A DNA stretch of 64,000 nucleotides from Chromera velia (Eukaryota; Sar; Chromeraceae). Positions 61,501 through 64,000 of the stretch are shown one piece after another. The notes under the pieces are model-generated. The model had not been told where the DNA came from. It saw only the letters and a program-made list of their open reading frames with translations, and did no database searches. Made by a program: the position numbers and the translations under genes. How positions within the stretch are numbered: the stretch's first letter is position 1; each line of letters starts with the position of its first letter. The stretch spans positions 1 to 64,000 of the forward strand of contig JAHBMJ010001405.1 in the NCBI GenBank assembly GCA_018398765.1, in the 5' to 3' direction.

Positions 61501-62203
61501 CATAGGAGTTGAGGCCGAGGTCCCTTCAGCTAAACTTGAAAGAATGACGGGATCTGTCACCAACGTATTGCAACACGAAGTAATCTGTGCGTTTGCTGGA
61601 TGAGACCTGAGGAATGCCTCCCATCCCTCCATCATCATCTACCTGTTTTGTTTCAGGTGGAGGAAGCCATGGAGACTCTCTCCGTCGAGTTGAAGGGCGG
61701 AGACTTTGTGAATCCTGAGGCAATCGTCAGGGCAAAGGACGTCATTGCAGACCTGGGGAGAATCAAGGAACAACTCGACAAACAGGCAAATCGCGCAACA
61801 ATCTACGCAGAATATCAACAGCTCTTCCAAGGAAAACAAACGGTAAGCATGATTGATCTCCTCCCTTTTGGTGACACCCGTCTTCCCGAAAAACGTGCAG
61901 CAACATTTTGGTGCCCGGTTCATGAGGCTTGCATCGTCACTTTGTTGCCTGTCCTTCCTCCAGATAGATTTGCTCTCCAATGGCCATCAACAGGAAAGTC
62001 AGACAAAGAATTCAACACCATCTTCTTGCGCGTCATAGATTTTGTTCGTTGTCTATGCATCTGTCTGCCTGCCTCTCTGTCTGTGTGTGTCTGTTTGTCT
62101 GTCTGTGCACGTCTGTGTGTGTCTGTCTGTCTCTGCCTAGTCAGTCTGTCTTCGTATGAATGCATCTATGGGTGTGCGGATGTACGTACGCACGCGCGGG
62201 CGC

Positions 62204-62246
<43 letters not shown>

Positions 62247-64000
62247 GATAAATATCTTCACGCATGCGCGGGTCCATTTGCCCTCATCGATAGGTTCCTT
62301 CCTTCGTGTTTTGTCCCCACCTCACTTTGATGCAAAAAACTCTCTCTCTCCCGTGTCTGCCGTGTGATCGGTGTTGCAGTTCCGCTTCAAGGAGACAGAG
62401 GAGACCAACAGGGTGTTCGAAAACAAATTGGACCTCTGGGTGACAATCGACCAGTTCCAGGAGGATGCAAAGAGATGGTCCGTCTGTCTGTCTATGTGTC
62501 GGTCTGTTTGTATTTTGCCCCCCCCCCTCCTCTCTCTCTCTCTCTCTTTCTCTCCGTGTGTGTGTGTGTGTCGGTCTGTCTACCTGCCTGACTGAGTGAC
62601 CGACTGACCTTTCTCTCTCTTGTCTCCATCGTCTGTTTTTGCCTGTCTCTCTCTCTCTGTCTGTGTATTGTAATGTTGACGCTCACCTCACATGCAGGTC
62701 TCTGGACAACTTCGAGCAGGAGGTAAAACCAATCGTTGAGGAAATCCAGAAGAAGGTGGGTCAGTCTGAGGATCTCTGTCTCTCTCTCTCTCTCTTTTTT
62801 TTTCAGTGTTGCATCTCTGTGGGCCATTGCGCCTTTCCTGGGACGACTGTGCGAGCAGAGTAGCCACAGGGGACGCACGTTGGTGAGATTGGACAGAGCA
62901 GCACGGTGGAGAGGTTGCGTACAGATGGTCTTTCTTTCCAGCATCTCGCACAGATGGTCTCTCTTCCTCTACGCAGACAGAAGTGTTGACTGCTAAGTTT
63001 GTCCTTGCACACAACCGGTCAGATTGCTGTCGTAGTTGAACCAGCTTGCTTCTATGCTGCAGGTTGTTGCATACAATAAGACCGCTCTGAAGCTTGAGCA
63101 GGCCCTGAACAGAGACCCTGTCACACAGCAGCTCCGACACCTTGTCGACGAGTGGAGACACAAAATGCCGGTGGTGATCGAACTCGCCAACCCCGCACTC
63201 AGGCAGAGACACTGGGAGCAAATCCTAAAGGCGCTCAAACTCCCCGCAACAACCCTCCACCAGGGAATCTACCTGGACAAACTGGAGAAACAAGACGTGT
63301 ACTCGAAGAGGGTCAGCTTCTCTGTCTGTCTGGCTGGCTGTCTGTAGGGCTGTGTTTCTGTCTGTCCGTCGGTCTGTTTGTCCGTCTATCTACGAAGAAG
63401 GAAAAAGAGAGAAACATACTCTGCCTCTTTGCGCCTCCTGCGCTCCTTCCCCCCCTCCTTCTGCGCGCGCGCGCGCGTGTGTGTGTCCATGTCCATCTGA
63501 CACCGCCCGGCTGGCTAATCCTCCAACAGGGAAAAGTGTTGTTTTGCACGGTACAAACAAGAGCTGAGGAAGGAAGGAAGGGATGGAAAGCAGCAAGGTG
63601 GCTTGATTTTCCGTTCGTGTTACACAGAGAGACAGACACACATTGTCACGGTACATGCATCTTTTTTGACAGACTTGCCGCATCTAGAGAATAGAATAGA
63701 ATCGTGGAGCGAACATGCGTGAAGTGGTGTCTTGTTGGCGAAACATCCAATGTGCTTGAATATTCGTTACTTGCATCTCAAATCATATCTGCGGGCAAGT
63801 ACGAATGAATGGACATCTGCAAGGCTCTTTGCATGATTTGTTCTCGGCCTCCATGACGCACGCATTCAGGAATTCGTGATGGAAGTCTCCGGGACAGCCT
63901 CTGGAGAGTTCCAGCTCGAGCAGACTCTGGAGAAGATTCGAACAATATGGTCAGTCAATGGGCCAGTCAGTCAGGCAGTCAGTCAGGCAGTCAGTCAGGC
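54545..64000 (+). CDS. Axonemal dynein heavy chain (inner-arm type), N-terminal tail to linker start
   Basis: Sixteen exons join in phase without exception: 54545-55325, 55725-55952, 56375-56900, 57111-57294, 57728-57869, 58208-58455, 58927-59009, 59253-59454, 59739-59965, 60518-60641, 61160-61348, 61657-61842, 62380-62477, 62698-62755, 63063-63311 and 63870-63949. They give about 1200 residues and continue past the window. Recognition comes from the dynein tail: TGEDAIAFFAKNG…VKFVYCNR, then YSLVVVPESEINDEYFTIS, GVVHICPKRPSE and FRSWRQTVRYSSY, typical of single-headed axonemal heavy chains. Later come VNRKLQDKP…, KLDLWVTIDQFQED (start of the DHC_N2 linker), NPALRQRHWEQI, and SGEFQLEQTLEKIRTIW. 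These proteins power ciliary bending; the six AAA modules lie beyond the end. The first 260 residues (exon 1) are Gln/Thr/Ala-rich and disordered, and exon 3 begins with a Gly/Ser insertion. Exon 7's start is the least certain boundary. Confidence 0.93.
55388..55500 (+). repeat. CAGT and CAGG tetranucleotide repeats in dynein intron 1
   Basis: CAGT units (55388-55441) then CAGT/CAGG units (55462-55496) shortly after the donor GTTGGTCGGTC at 55326. The GT of the repeat keeps four-base spacing with the donor region. Confidence 0.95.
57311..57620 (+). repeat. Dispersed intronic repeat, copy 3 (plus orientation), in dynein intron 4
   Basis: TCTG units are interrupted by GA-rich modules that each end in a CATATAGTCTGTC-like motif (near 57393, 57485, 57501, 57559 and 57592). 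The segment 57514-57570 matches the minus strand of 52611-52667 with three differences. The whole lies between dynein exons 4 and 5, sense to the gene. Confidence 0.9.
58459..58501 (+). repeat. TTTC microsatellite at start of dynein intron 6
   Basis: TTTC units begin a few bases after the GTAAGC donor at 58456. Confidence 0.95.
62194..62246 (+). repeat. CG then GT microsatellite in dynein intron 12
   Basis: A GCGC run followed by a GT run, lying between exons ending at 61842 and starting at 62380. CG runs of this length are rare in most eukaryotic genomes; another CG run lies at 63463-63476. Confidence 0.95.

Overview
This is a eukaryotic nuclear window. Genes are split by many short exons with GT/AG introns, spacers are long and full of microsatellites, and there is one assembly gap (15440-15690). 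The gene set (axonemal dynein heavy chain, kinesin-14 with a plant/protist-type ending, plant-clade GH28 polygalacturonase, NatC subunit NAA35, Thr/Ser-rich surface protein) fits a flagellated protist. An alveolate alga of the chromerid type (Chromera-like) is my best guess, from overall character only; no marker gene proves it.

Layout. 1-1209: last two exons of a kinesin-14 (+). 1210-7876: no confident gene, but an 827-bp inverted-repeat transposon at 2149-2975. 7877-14075 (-): GH28 polygalacturonase-like gene of eight exons with a very long disordered C-terminal tail. 14076-15995: repeats and the gap. 15996-17037 (+): 3' exons of an unrecognised gene. 17699-27909 (+): ten-exon secreted/type I membrane mucin-like protein with a 35-residue tandem repeat. 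27910-31766: AT-rich block, a decayed LINE and a second LINE 3' end. 32266-37025 (-): unrecognised gene of about eleven exons. 38243-44158 (-): NAA35/MAK10. 45503-47491 (+): intronless two-domain glycosyltransferase. 47492-49430: AT-rich block with a small MITE and many copies of a palindromic 11-mer. 49431-52356 (-): unrecognised multi-exon gene. 52972-53685 (-): small secreted protein. 54545-end (+): tail and start of the linker of an axonemal dynein heavy chain; its motor lies beyond the window.

How genes were called. Exons were joined only where protein family, splice sites and codon phase agreed; the text says where a join is unresolved. No operon-like logic is expected. NAA35 and the glycosyltransferase are divergent neighbours sharing a 1.3-kb spacer.

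Most unusual signals. (1) Many introns start with a tetranucleotide repeat in register with the GT of the donor (GTCG, GTCA, GTCT, GTGG units), and several end in TGCA/CTGC/GCAT repeats running into the acceptor AG. (2) A modular interspersed repeat recurs at three sites in introns or probable introns, each time in the sense direction of its host gene. Together these suggest a link between short tandem repeats and intron formation or turnover in this genome.
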